Notes: generated by a model from the sequence alone, not told the origin. Counted from the first letter of the stretch, positions 46,130 through 57,999 are shown. The stretch: DNA of 64,000 bases from Riptortus pedestris (GCA_019009955.1 CM032229.1:515001-579000); one strand, 5' to 3'. Numbers and translations: made by a program.

Positions 46130-46865
46130 CAAAATCTACTTAGTTTAAACGAGGGATTGACAAAGCGGTCGATATCGACCCCTTGATGTTTCCCAGAGGC
46201 CGACATAGAATAAAACTGATTTTGGGTGTCTACGAGGTCATAAAAATCGACCCCTATTAATTAACATAAGTTCCTTTTATAAAACATTCAAGATACAGTA
46301 TAAGTTGTATTTCGTGTACCAACTTGTTATAAGAATGACTAATATTTTAATAGGAAGTATCATTGTTCTACTTTTAAAAACCTCAACAAGCCAATTTTTA
46401 AAAATAATTTGGCTATGAGGTCTGAAGTATCAGTTCATTTTGGAAAAGGGCCGAAATAGTTTGGGAACCCCTGGTTTAAACAGTGCGACAAACTTTTTTA
46501 GATGGCCTGATTTGAAAATACAGAGAGAGTGAGCGTATCTGTTCTGGGTGGAAGAGCAGAACCTATTTGCGGAAGATACATTGATGACAGATAAAATGGC
46601 CGAAGTTGGAGAGATAAGCCTAATCCAGAAGCTGGTAAGAACTACTCCATCTTCTGCCTGCTCCACATCCCTTTGTCTTCCTTTACCGCCTTTAATTTCC
46701 TTTAAGCTTTAGCCGTATTTCTTCCACTCAGCCTCAGAACGTTTCTTTCATTTTTGATAATAATATATAGAATAAGAAAAATTCTGTATAAAATCAGCAT
46801 TTAAATATAAAAAATAAGTGTACTAGATCCTACGATAAGGACTGAAACATGCACTTCTCAATCAA
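46130..46865. other. No gene recognised
   Basis: 46,140-46,460 (GGGATTGACAAAGCGGTCGA, CGAAATAGTTTGGGAACCCC) looks like a decayed TE: phrases such as TTTGGGAACCCCTGGTTTAA are typical of fossil hAT-type elements, but nothing decisive is present. 46,430-46,666 has an unrecognised minus-strand ORF. Confidence 0.3.
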
Positions 46866-46872
46866 TTGAAAC

Positions 46873-47081
46873 TGGGGCTCAGGTTAGCCATGTGAGTTAA
46901 AGCGTTGACCTTTACCTCACATGGTAAACCTAGAGTGGCGAGTTCGATTCTCGCCTGGGCAAAGGAAATTATTTAGTGACGAAATTCATTAAATAACATC
47001 CTAAAATCCCACCCTGGCTAGAAAAGGGTGGTAACCTGTAGATAACCCGTCCCAATTAGCCTTAGTTGCAAAAAGTGGACG
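46873..47081 (+). repeat. tRNA-derived SINE, full-length copy
   Basis: tRNA-like head: GGGCTCAGGTTAGCCATGTG, AGTTAAAGCG (A-box region), then ACCTAGAGTGGCGAGTTCGA, TTCTCGCCTGGGCA (B box GAGTTCGATTCTC). Unrelated body with CCCACCCTGGCTAGAAAAGG and GGTAACCTGTAGATAACCCG, ending AAAAAGTGGACG. The other copies end in TTAATAAATAAT-like tails. Confidence 0.85.
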
Positions 47082-47373
47082 TACTTGCTATAGTTATGTA
47101 CAAGATAAATAGCAAGTTCAAAGTTGTTGTGTCGATGGATTCCATTATGGGGCAAGAGGAGTAATGCAGAAAAACATGGCTGGCTTGCTCCAGGAATACT
47201 CAAGAACTATGCCAAATGTCCTTCATACATGTTAAAGATAAGCATATGAATTATAAATAGCCATTTATAAACAAATAAATTTCAACAAAAGCTGACTCCT
47301 TATAGCTAGCTACTCGCCAGCTCGAGAATCAAAATTTAAATAAAATATAAACTAAATTCTTTAAAAAAAATGT

Positions 47374-47470
47374 CTATCTCGCAGAGGCTACTAAATTAGC
47401 AGATTTTTCGCGTGCTGGATATGTACTGTTGTTCGCAAGTTACCACCTATTCTCTATTTCCCCCGTAGTA
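47374..47470 (+). mobile_element. Degenerate family T 5' end
   Basis: CTCGCAGAGGCTACTAAATT, AGCAGATTTTTCGCGTGCTG, then TATTCTCTATTTCCCCCGTA as in other T 5' portions. Confidence 0.5.
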
Positions 47471-47559
47471 CGAAATCTATGTGAACTCGCATTAAATTGC
47501 AGGCAGGACATGAAGTGTTTTGACTAACAAAATGCCCTCTATCCAGAAGTGGGGGTATA

Positions 47560-48490
47560 CTGAATACATAATACGAGAAAATAAAAATACTTCAGAGACG
47601 GCACAGCCTGAAATGTAGAGAAGATATCCGGGAATAGGAGTTCACATCCTTAATTACAGAGAAGAGATCGAGAATCTGAGACCGCTTACTCTAAAATATC
47701 TAGTGGAGGCTCGAAAATAGGAACTAAAATATATTAAGGAAATCCAGATTTAGAGACCGTACAGCCTAAAATGTAGATAAGAGGCTAGGAATCAGAGACC
47801 CTAAATCCTACATTATTGAGAGGAGGTCGGAATCAAAGGCTGCAGATCTTAAACTATTGAGAGGAGGCCGGAATCAAAAAGGCACGACCTAAAATAATTG
47901 AGAATAACCGGAATCAGTGACCTATAATACTTAAAGGAAGCCTGGAATAAGACACGACACCTTCTAAATTTTAGAGAAGGCCAGGAATCAGAGACCGCAC
48001 ATCCTAAAATATAGAGAGAATGTCCAGAAACTCTGACCGCACATCCTAAACTGTAGAAAGGAGACCAGGAATCAGAGACCGCACATACTAAACTGTAGAA
48101 AGGAGACTAGGAATCAGAGACCGCACATACTAAACTGTAGAAAGGAGACTAGGAATCAGAGACCGCACATCCTAAACTGTAGAAAGGAGACCAGGAATAA
48201 GAGACCGCACATACTAAACTGTAGAAAGGAGACTAGGAATCAGAGACCGCACATCCTAAAATATAGAGAGAATGTCCAGAATCAAAAACGCAGATTCTTA
48301 AATGTTTAGAGAATACCTCCAACCTCAGACACCACATATCCTGAACTATAGAGGAGAGACCCGGAATCAAAAACCGCACGTCCAAAATTTTTAGAGAATA
48401 TCAGAAATGAGAGACTTTGTGCCTGGATATCATTGCGTAAATGCCTAACTGAAAATGCGAATCCTAAAATCTTTAGAATAAACTTCAAAC
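47560..48490. repeat. 42-bp satellite with homogeneous core and decayed edges
   Basis: Core at 48,000-48,260: GAATCAGAGACCGCACATAC, TAAACTGTAGAAAGGAGACT, AG, six nearly identical units. On both sides the same phrase (GGAATCAGAGACCGCA, CCTAAAATnTAGAGA) recurs with more and more changes out to 47,570 and 48,490, about 20 units altogether. Confidence 0.9.
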
Positions 48491-48499
48491 AGAATCCGC

Positions 48500-49190
48500 A
48501 TATCCGAAAAGGCTTAGATTAGCTGCGGACCCTGATAACACACGAAGAGGGGAAGGAGAGCAGACAGGCGATGGACAGGAAGGAACGAGGTAATGTTGTG
48601 CCACATAGCTTAGGCCCCTCCTACTCATCGCTTCCATCCAATAACACACTCATCCACTGCTTTATCAGACAGCTCCCGCCCTCAAAGGGTTAATAACTTA
48701 ATACTCTACACGAGATGCCATATTTCCCTTTCACTCTGAGTTGATATCCATACAAGCCAGCCAGCTACCGAGTCCGGCATTATAAGGAACGATTCAAGCC
48801 CGGAATTTATAGGTTTTATTATCAAGTTTATGACAAAGTCCGTGACATCGTAATGACAACGTTATTGAGTACCAAAGTAGAATCGAAACGTGTTTTTGCA
48901 ATATTCTCAATGGTATGGGATGATTTATAATAAACCAAATTTACCGCGATTTTGAATTACATACTTTTAGTCCAGATGTAAATTTATTTTAACAAACTGC
49001 AACTAAATATGCATTTCTGAAATCAAAAAATTCATAACTTTTGCTTCCAACTTCTGATTGGTTACCTCCAAATTGGAACAGCTTGAATTTGAGGAGCAAT
49101 GAATCATATTAATTAGTGTTCATCATTACATTTTATATTTAGTGAAATCGTGTCACTGATGAGTATATTCATTTCATCTTCCTTTCTCAA
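48500..49190. other. No gene recognised
   Basis: No ORF, tandem repeat or TE signature identified. Confidence 0.3.
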
Positions 49191-49204
49191 GAAACTCATA
49201 AATC

Positions 49205-49315
49205 AGTTCCTTTCCCTTAAGATAAATCAGCTATTGAGGTTGCATCCACTACTCGATTTTCGAAAACACTTCTGCAAATGTCCCTCTATCATACCTAGAG
49301 AATGCAGGAAATTGT

Positions 49316-49355
<40 letters not shown>

Positions 49356-49720
49356 ATAAAACGATATTTAATCGTTTCATGTAAAACTAAAGATGAAGTG
49401 AATTAACGACTGAAATGGGGGGGGGGTTAGATTGGTGGAAGGAATCGAAAAATAAAAATGACTCTGTTACTATGTGTTGGATCCAAAAATCGTATATAAC
49501 CACTCTTGTTGTCAATTTGATTTTCTATCAATTTTGTTCTACACACTTTTTCTCTATCTTGATGATTATTTGAGATTTTTTTTTTATTTTCTGCCTTCAG
49601 TGAACCCTCCTTTTTAGTTATCTCACTTTGACAATACGCGAATGTATCATGAAACATCATATTCCAAGCATAAATACCACCTCTAGAATTCAACAAACCT
49701 TTAATAGATTTGATAGAAAG
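49205..49720 (-). mobile_element. Family T copy carrying (GT)n
   Basis: 3' end at 49,205 (TTCCCTTAAGATAAATCAGC, TATTGAGGTTGCATCC), CTGCAAATGTCCCTCTATCA, (GT)n at 49,318-49,350, then ATATTTAATCGTTTCATGTA and, at 49,640, the ATCATATTCCAAGCATAAAT block of the long-interior variant. The 5' hairpin is missing. Confidence 0.7.
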
Positions 49721-49749
49721 ATCATAACTGAGTTAGAACTGTATAAACT

Positions 49750-49840
49750 AACAGCTGTAGCGGGATTCGAGCCAAAACCTATCCCCCAGGGCTAGAGATA
49801 ACAGGGGCTTATCTCGCCAGGTCGATGTTGGACTTTTATC
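49750..49840 (-). repeat. Possible tRNA-like fragment
   Basis: On the minus strand GGCTCGAATCCCGCTACAGC resembles a B box (GGTTCGAATCC), with GGCGAGATAAGCCCCTGTTA upstream. It does not fold to a complete tRNA by eye. Probably a SINE head. Confidence 0.3.
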
Positions 49841-50346
49841 CAACTCCAATAACTACACTCCGCTGCTAATCCCAGCATTTCTCAAGAGCTCTCTCTAACT
49901 CTCCTGAGATTTTATCCATTATACTAATGCTCTCCTTCTTCGTCATTAGTTATTCTCCCTAAAATTTAGGAGTCGAAAAACACTTTTTTTTTTTAAATTG
50001 CACGTTGAGGCTCTGCTTCAATGTTCCGATGGAAGAATGTCTGAAAAGGAAAAAAAAGTCTGAATCCCTGAAGAAGGGAATGTCAGGAGTCTTCTTCCCT
50101 AAGAGAGATGAATATGGCATAATGCATCAGCACAGCCAAGCAAATCTACATTAAATACTAAATCTACCAGCAACTCCACAAAGCCTACACTTAGCATTCT
50201 ACAATATAATCACAGGTCTACTAGCTTCTCATCATCAGATATGTTCTGTAGATGATATTTTATAAGAAAATCCCTATTTTTAGATACATATAGATAGATA
50301 GATAAAAACGTTACAAGGGTACCCTCTGCCACATTATCTGTTCAAT

Positions 50347-50541
50347 ATGTTTATTGAAGAGGCAATAATGAAAACAGATGAAAGAACGGTTATATTGGTT
50401 AGCGGTATACCCATTCATTGTAACAGATCTACAGATGACAATGCACTGGAGGCAAAGTCTGTAGTAGAGATGAAGAGCACGTTGCATATCCTAAATGAAC
50501 ATAAAACAAACGTTTTGATAGCAGAAAAGAAACAAAAATAA
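50347..50541 (+). CDS. Unrecognised 64-residue ORF
   Basis: ATG at 50,347, TAA at 50,539. MFIEEAIMKTDERTVILVSG, NRSTDDNALEAKSVVEMKST. No signal peptide, membrane segment or motif that I recognise, and the local sequence is AT-rich. It lies about 100 bp upstream of a candidate exon, which is the only reason to keep it. It could be chance. Confidence 0.2.
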   Translation: MFIEEAIMKTDERTVILVSGIPIHCNRSTDDNALEAKSVVEMKSTLHILNEHKTNVLIAEKKQK

Positions 50542-50649
50542 GCAAAAACAAATAATAGAATTGGGAAAATTATACCTAAGTATAATTTTCAGTGCCCCAT
50601 AAGTATGTTTAATGCAATTGAAGGCAATTTTGTGGGTTTTCGTTTTCAG

Positions 50650-50780
50650 AGGATGATAGGAGAAGAGTAGAAAGGTTAGAAGATCAAATCCTTGCTAGTT
50701 CCATGACGACTGGTCACTTTGACAACCACAAAGCAGATACTGGGTCATCGACAGCCCCAGCACGCTTAATAGAAGATTAA
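50650..50780 (+). CDS. Candidate terminal exon, hypothetical
   Basis: GTGGGTTTTCGTTTTCAG (ending 50,649) is a good 3' splice acceptor with a pyrimidine-rich tract. From it 42 residues run open to TAA at 50,778: DDRRRVERLEDQILASSMTT, GHFDNHKADTGSSTAPARLI, ED. The charged start could be the end of a coiled coil (RVERLEDQIL). No AATAAA is evident close downstream, and the 88-bp satellite begins 190 bp later. No family recognised. It is supported only by the acceptor and the open frame. Confidence 0.25.
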
Positions 50781-50971
50781 TTAACTAATGTACAACAGAA
50801 GTAAAATGCCAATTCATAAACTAAACCAGGACAGACAAAGATTTACACTTAAAATGTTTCATTCCAGAAATTGAGGACTATTTTAAGTACAACAACTGAC
50901 TACTAAACTACACAATCCTCAGAGGGCATGGGACTACAAACAACGTACTTAGGCAGATTTAAAATTATGAA

Positions 50972-53900
50972 TACAACTACATGCAGCAGTGATAGTACTA
51001 GGGAACAAACTGTGGAACATTTACTCTACAATCCCACACTAACAACACTACTTCTGCACACTATACAACTACATGCAGCAGTGATAGTACTAGGGAACAA
51101 ACTGTGGAACATTTACTCTACAATCCCTCACTAACAACACTACTTCTGCACACTATACAACTACATGCAGCAGTGATAGTACTAGGGAACAAACTGTGGA
51201 ACACTCTACAATTGTACACTAACAACACTACTTCTGCACACTATACAACTACATGCAGCAGTGATAGTACTAGGGAACAAACTGTGGAACATTTACTCTA
51301 CAATCCCACACTAACAACACTACTTCTGCACACTATACAACTACATGCAGCAGTGATAGTACTAGGGAACAAACTGTGGAACACTCTACAATTGTACACT
51401 AACAACACTACTTAAGCACACTATACAACTACATGCAGCAGTGATAGTACTAGGGAACAAACTGTGGAACACTCTACAATTGTACACTAACAACACTACT
51501 TCTGCACACTATACAACTACATGCAGCAGTGATAGTACTAGGGAACAAACTGTGGAACATTTACTCTACAATCCCACACTAACAACACTACTTCTGCACA
51601 CTATACAACTACATGCAGCAGTGATAGTACTAGGGAACAAACTGTGGAACACTCTACAATTGTACACTAACAACACTACTTCTGCACACTATACAACTAC
51701 ATGCAGCAGTGATAGTACTAGGGAACAAACTGTGGAACACTCTACAATTGTACACTAACAACACTGCTTCTGCACACTATACAACTACATGCAGCATTGA
51801 TAGTACTAGGTAACAAACTGTGTAACACTCTACAATTGTACACTAACAACACTACTTCTGCACACTATACAACTACATGCAGCAGTGATAGTACTAGGGA
51901 ACAAACTGTGGAACACTCTACAATTGTACACTAACAACACTGCTTCTGCACACTATACAACTACATGCAGCAGTGATAGTACTAGGGAACAAACTGTGGA
52001 ACACTCTACAATTGTACACTAACAACACTGCTTCTGCACACTATACAACTACATGCAGCAGTGATAGTACTAGGGAACAAACTGTGGAACACTCTACAAT
52101 TGTACACTAACAACACTGCTTCTGCACACTATACAACTCCATGCAGCAGTGATAGTACTAGGGAAAAAACTGTGGAACACTCTACAATTTTTCACTAAAA
52201 TCACTTCTTCTGATCACTATACAACTACATGCAGCAGTGATAGTACTAGGGAACAAACTGTGGAACACTCTACAATTGTACACTAACAACACTGCTTCTG
52301 CACACTATACAACTACATGCAGCAGTGATAGTACTAGGGAACAAACTGTGGAACACTCTACAATTGTACACTAACAACACTGCTTCTGCACACTATACAA
52401 CTACATGCACCAGTGATAGTACTAGGGAACAAACTGTGGAACACTCTACAATTGTACACTAACAACACTGCTTCTGCACACTATACAACTACATGCAGCA
52501 GTGATAGTACTAGGGAACAAACTGTGGAACACTCTACAATTGTACACTAACAACACGGCGTCTGCACACTATACAACTACATGCACCAGTGATAGTACTA
52601 GGGAACAAACTGTGGAACACTCTACAATTGTACACTAACAACACTGCTTCTGCACACTATACAACTACATGCACCAGTGATAGTACTAGGGAACAAACTG
52701 TGGAACACTCTACAATTGTACACTAACAACACTGCTTCTGCACACTATACAACTACATGCACCAGTGATAGTACTAGGGAACAAACTGTGGAACACTCTA
52801 CAATTGTACACTAACAACACTGCTTCTGCACACTATACAACTACATGCAGCAGTGATAGTACTAGGGAACAAACTGTGGAACACTCTACAATTGTACACT
52901 AACAACACTGCTTCTGCACACTATACAACTACATGCAGCAGTGATAGTACTAGGGAACAAACTGTGGAACACTCTACAATTGTACACTAACAACACTGCT
53001 TCTGCACACTATACAACTACATGCAGCAGTGATAGTACTAGGGAACAAACTGTGGAACACTCTACAATTGTACACTAACAACACTGCTTCTGCACACTAT
53101 ACAACTACATGCAGCAGTGATAGTACTAGGGAACAAACTGTGGAACACTCTACAATTGTACACTAACAACACTGCTTCTGCACACTATACAACTACATGC
53201 AGCAGTGATAGTACTAGGGAACAAACTGTGGAACACTCTACAATTGTACACTAACAACACTGCTTCTGCACACTATACAACTACATGCACCAGTGATAGT
53301 ACTAGGGAACAAACTGTGGAACACTCTACAATTGTACACTAACAACACTGCTTCTGCACACTATACAACTACATGCAGCAGTGATAGTACTAGGGAACAA
53401 ACTGTGGAACACTCTACAATTGTACACTAACAACACTGCTTCTGCACACTATACAACTACATGCAGCAGTGATAGTACTAGGGAACAAACTGTGGAACAC
53501 TCTACAATTGTACACTAACAACACTGCTTCTGCACACTATACAACTACATGCAGCAGTGATAGTACTAGGGAACAAACTGTGGAACACTCTACAATTGTA
53601 CACTAACAACACTGCTTCTGCACACTATACAACTACATGCAGCAGTGATAGTACTAGGGAACAAACTGTGGAACACTCTACAATTGTACACTAACAACAC
53701 TGCTTCTGCACACTATACAACTACATGCAGCAGTGATAGTACTAGGGAACAAACTGTGGAACACTCTACAATTGTACACTAACAACACTGCTTCTGCACA
53801 CTATACAACTACATGCAGCAGTGATAGTACTAGGGAACAAACTGTGGAACACTCTACAATTGTACACTAACAACACTGCTTCTGCACACTATACAACTAC

Positions 53901-55216
53901 ATGCAGCAGTGATAGTACTAGGGAACAAACTGTGGAACACTCTACAATTGTACACTAACAACACTGCTTCTGCACACTATACAACTACATGCAGCAGTGA
54001 TAGTACTAGGGAACAAACTGTGGAACACTCTACAATTGTACACTAACAACACTGCTTCTGCACACTATACAACTACATGCAGCAGTGATAGTACTAGGGA
54101 ACAAACTGTGGAACACTCTACAATTGTACACTAACAACACTGCTTCTGCACACTATACAACTACATGCAGCAGTGATAGTACTAGGGAACAAACTGTGGA
54201 ACACTCTACAATTGTACACTAACAACACTGCTTCTGCACACTATACAACTACATGCAGCAGTGATAGTACTAGGGAACAAACTGTGGAACACTCTACAAT
54301 TGTACACTAACAACACTGCTTCTGCACACTATACAACTACATGCAGCAGTGATAGTACTAGGGAACAAACTGTGGAACACTCTACAATTGTACACTAACA
54401 ACACTGCTTCTGCACACTATACAACTACATGCAGCAGTGATAGTACTAGGGAACAAACTGTGGAACACTCTACAATTGTACACTAACAACACTGCTTCTG
54501 CACACTATACAACTACATGCAGCAGTGATAGTACTAGGGAACAAACTGTGGAACACTCTACAATTGTACACTAACAACACTGCTTCTGCACACTATACAA
54601 CTACATGCAGCAGTGATAGTACTAGGGAACAAACTGTGGAACACTCTACAATTGTACACTAACAACACTGCTTCTGCACACTATACAACTACATGCAGCA
54701 GTGATAGTACTAGGGAACAAACTGTGGAACACTCTACAATTGTACACTAACAACACTGCTTCTGCACACTATACAACTACATGCACCAGTGATAGTACTA
54801 GGGAACAAACTGTGGAACACTCTACAATTGTACACTAACAACACTGCTTCTGCACACTATACAACTACATGCAGCAGTGATAGTACTAGGGAACAAACTG
54901 TGGAACACTCTACAATTGTACACTAACAACACTGCTTCTGCACACTATACAACTACATGCACCAGTGATAGTACTAGGGAACAAACTGTGGAACACTCTA
55001 CAATTGTACACTAACAACACTGCTTCTGCACACTATACAACTACATGCACCAGTGATAGTACTAGGGAACAAACTGTGGAACACTCTACAATTGTACACT
55101 AACAACACTGCTTCTGCACACTATACAACTACATGCACCAGTGATAGTACTAGGGAACAAACTGTGGAACACTCTACAATTGTACACTAACAACACTGCT
55201 TCTGCACACTATACAA
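50972..55216. repeat. 88-bp satellite array, 48 units
   Basis: Unit anchor ATGCAGCAGTGATAGTACTA at 50,981, then every 88 or 92 bp to 55,133. Four of the first eight units (starting 50,981, 51,073, 51,253, 51,521) are a 92-bp variant (GAACATTTACTCTACAATCC in place of GAACACTCTACAATTGTAC). From 51,789 to 55,133 the phase is exact: 38 periods of 88 bp without net indel. A G/C variant (ATGCAGCAG or ATGCACCAG) and ACTACTTC/ACTGCTTC mark sub-types. One aberrant unit at 52,142-52,222. 88 is not divisible by 3, so frames rotate; no protein is implied. Confidence 0.98.
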
Positions 55217-55433
55217 CAAAAAATAATTAACAAAGTCGGAAAATGGCCCACAGATCAAAACAAACTATTCAAAAAATACATCTCAAAACGCATAACACAG
55301 ACAATAGATAAATAAAGAAATGAGTTCAATAAATTATCTTTTGTTTTTGTAATCTAATAATACTATAAAGGCATCAATGCAATAATGGGGTAATTAAACA
55401 AATTCAATTAGTTTTCTAGTAGTTTGGCTTTTG

Positions 55434-56305
55434 GGAGTCCCTGGTTAGCCATGCGAGTTAAAGCGTTTAACTTCATATGGTAAACTTTGAGTCGCGAGTT
55501 CCATTCCCGCCTGGGCACGAGGAATTTATTTGGTGACCAACTCATTGAATATAATGTTGCGAAAACTAAATAGATGAATAATCCTTCAGAGAGAGAGAGT
55601 CGCGTATTTGGAAAGTGTGACGTAGATCACAGAGACCGAAAGAATATTCTAGGTCTGACCAGTACCTTCCAGCCAGACGTCGAATGAACTAGACAATTCC
55701 CCTTTGATGTATGCCGCTACGATATATTAGGAGGGCCTGCTGGGAGCGAGGTCAGTTTTATTCTCTCCTGCCTTGATGTTCACATCAGTGCTACAGTGCG
55801 ACTTAGTACAGTGCGGTAAAGTGTTTTTATAAGAAGAACAGTGTTGTGCCGTGACTGTAAGTAACAGTTTAGTGCCGTGTTTAAGACAGTGCAGTGCCGC
55901 GAAGTAAAGGACAGTGCAGTGCCGCGAAGTAGAAGACAGTGCAGTGCCGCGAAGTAAAGGACAGTGCAGTGCCGTCTTTCTGTGAATTTCAGTGAATTAT
56001 TGGACTGTGACTCATTGAAGAACAGTAACGCTATCAGTGTATACTGTGAGTAGTAATTAAGAATACTCACCAAGTTTATTGTGCATTGTGAAATAAATTT
56101 TGGAGTGATAAAAACTGTGAAACTTGCGAGTATTTAATTTTGCAATCCAAAAGAACTCTTATTAAAAACGTTTATTACTGGTGTTGGTAATACAAAAACG
56201 TAACAATAATAATGATCCCTAGCAAAGGGTGCAAACAAAGTTGTAGATAACTCGTCCCAATTAGCCCTAGTATCAAAAAGTGGATGTTAATAAATAATGA
56301 TAATA
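55434..56305 (+). repeat. tRNA-derived SINE split by a solo LTR
   Basis: Head at 55,440-55,515 (TGGTTAGCCATGCGAGTTAA, AGCG; GTCGCGAGTTCCATTCCCGC, CTGGGCA), body to 55,554. The rest is at 56,206-56,305 (GTAGATAACTCGTCCCAATT, AGCCCTAGT, AAAAAGTGGATGTTAATAAA, TAATGATAATAA). Removing 55,555-56,205 and one ATAA restores the family order. Confidence 0.85.
55555..56205 (+). mobile_element. Solo LTR with a 4-bp target-site duplication
   Basis: Begins TGTTGCG and ends CGTAACA (imperfect inverted termini, TG...CA). Flanked by ATAA at 55,551-55,554 and 56,206-56,209. 651 bp. Contains tandem copies of GACAGTGCAGTGCCGCGAAG, TAAAG (25 bp) at 55,885-55,975. No internal retroelement sequence, hence a solo LTR from recombination. 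A 4-bp TSD fits Ty3/gypsy. Confidence 0.88.
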
Positions 56306-56338
56306 AATTTATTTTTATATTTTAATTTCAACTGTTAA

Positions 56339-57454
56339 CCCTCCGTCGGGCGCGTGATCTCTCAGATACACGGTTTCTAGAAAAATATTTGCCACACCTC
56401 CTAGCAGAGAGTGGTGGTGTAGTGCTTCGAGTTATGTGCTTTATAGGACTCCCCCTCAAGGTCAGTAGTGTCACTGCGTTTGATGGAGTCGTGTGTTTCA
56501 CCTGTCATTCAGTTTAATCTCCTAGATACCACGCGCCCGATCTCGTAAGTTTTTTTTAAAATCTGTATTTCATAAATACATACATCAATTAACTTTCTCT
56601 TTATTGAATGGAATTATATAAACCAATTTTTCTATTATTTTGCTCATACATGAGCTTTCAGAAGAACTTATTCAAGAAAATATTGTATGACGCAGTGACA
56701 ACAGTAGACGTTTACCAACCGAACTAGGGACGAAACTTGACGAGTACAGAGACTCATTGGACCATACATTGAACTCAAGTACAGAACAGCATAAATAAAG
56801 TCCCTCCACTACAACGAACAAAGAAAATGATGTGAACCAAGCAAAACTGAATAGAAATGTAGGTTTATTCATTATTCTTGTGAAATTTGCAAACGCAAAA
56901 TTTGTTTACAACATAGTTCCAAGCCTTGTCCTAATTGTAATGCAGCTCTGCAAAAGAGATAATAATTAAACTGGTATTTTTAAAAGGATTGATACATTAA
57001 AATTTAGATGATTTTTAATAAGTCTTATCTAAAAGTGATTTCGTGCTACTTATTTCTGAATGAAGCTATATTTAGATATTTTGTTTATATTGTTCACAAA
57101 CTGAAATGAATTATGAATAATTAAGACATGTGCATTTAAACTATTTCTTTTGCTATGTGTATGTTTTAATTATATTTTAAAAATTATCGTCCACGGTTTT
57201 AATAACAATGAATCTATAACCAACTTGGTTATATTATCTACCATGATTATTTTTTATTATAGTACGTGTCAATTTTGAAAATTATTTACTTCTTTCAAAC
57301 AAATACTTCCTCAGATATGATTTCTAATTACACACTGAACATTTTAGTGCAAAATATATATTAAAAAACTGTATTTCCGTAAAAACGGTTGAGGTTGTAT
57401 CTCTGAGATACACGCGCCCGAAGGCGGAATATTTTTGACGCGCCCGACCGAGGG
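56339..57454 (+). mobile_element. Non-autonomous piggyBac element, copy 2
   Basis: TTAA at 56,335-56,338 and 57,455-57,458. Termini CCCTCCGTCGGGCGCGT and (reverse) CCCTCGGTCGGGCGCGT. 1,116 bp, opposite orientation to copy 1 with which it aligns end to end. It keeps a decayed transposase C-terminus (about 56,650-56,965), including the cysteine-rich tail encoded by CATAGTTCCAAGCCTTGTCC, TAATTGTAATGCAGCTCTGC. Stops and frameshifts throughout. Confidence 0.9.
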
Positions 57455-57676
57455 TTAATTATGTTAACTTCATTATTCCTAGCTAATTTGGTTGCAATCT
57501 AAGTTTTATCATTATATAATTTATATAGTTTAAACGAAACTTTGTAATCAAATGTATGTTATATGTTTTGTATGATATAAAGGAAAAAAAGGGGAAAACT
57601 TCCCTTTTTAATGTTTTTATGAGGGAAAAAAATCAGACTCTTCAATGGGTTTTGTTGTATATTTAAGAAAGAAACA

Positions 57677-57682
57677 TTTATT
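57677..57682 (-). promoter_or_regulatory. Poly(A) signal of the histidine-rich gene
   Basis: AATAAA on the minus strand, 90 bp after the stop codon, within AAAATAAATGTTTC. Supports the exon being the last of a real transcription unit. Confidence 0.55.
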
Positions 57683-57772
57683 TTAGAGAACGATAGGAGC
57701 GCTGTTGTCTTTGTGTAATTGGGTCAGTTTCACCTTGACGTCTCAGAGTGGTTTTCCTGTGATGGGTGTAGA

Positions 57773-57979
57773 TCAGGCGTGGTGTGTTGTCGATTCGCCG
57801 TGATGATGGTCTCCATGTTGATGATCTCCGTGTTGATGATCTCCGTGTTGATGGTCTCCGTGCTGGTGATCGTGGCCGTGATGATGGTTCTCCTCGCTCG
57901 ATGATTTGCTCTCTTCAGAATCGGAATCAGCTCTACAGACTGTGGCGCTCAGCACCATCACAGCCAACAACATTACCAA
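57773..57979 (-). CDS. Small secreted histidine-rich peptide, terminal exon
   Basis: Open for 68 residues to TGA at 57,773. The minus strand has TTTTGGTTCTGTTGTTGCAG ending at 57,980, a good 3' splice acceptor, so the exon probably begins at 57,979 in phase 0. LVMLLAVMVLSATVCRA is a hydrophobic signal-peptide core with a plausible cleavage after CRA. Then an acidic Ser/Glu linker (DSDSEESKSSSEEN), HHHGHDHQHGD with four tandem DHQHG-type units encoded by a 15-bp repeat, and ESTTHHA. The first ATG inside (57,973) would leave no basic n-region, so an upstream exon should supply the true start. The mature part has no cysteine. His-rich secreted peptides commonly bind Zn or Cu; that is inference. 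No family recognised. Confidence 0.65.
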   Translation of the reverse strand: MVMLLAVMVLSATVCRADSDSEESKSSSEENHHHGHDHQHGDHQHGDHQHGDHQHGDHHHGESTTHHA

Positions 57980-57999
57980 CTGCAACAACAGAACCAAAA
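57980..57999 (-). promoter_or_regulatory. 3' splice acceptor of the histidine-rich gene
   Basis: TTTTGGTTCTGTTGTTGCAG: T-rich tract ending in CAG directly before the signal-peptide codons. Confidence 0.5.

Noticed and set aside
49750..49840. Intact tRNA gene
   Set aside because: A B-box-like stretch exists, but I could not fold a complete acceptor, D, anticodon and T arm; kept only as a low-confidence tRNA-like fragment.
50928..51758. Overlapping ORFs of 68-105 residues with repeats such as LHAAVIVLGNKLWN
   Set aside because: They come from the 88/92-bp satellite, whose length is not a multiple of 3, so the frame rotates and stops arise when phase changes.
50972..55216. CRISPR array
   Set aside because: Units are contiguous and fully repetitive with no variable spacers, and the genome is eukaryotic.
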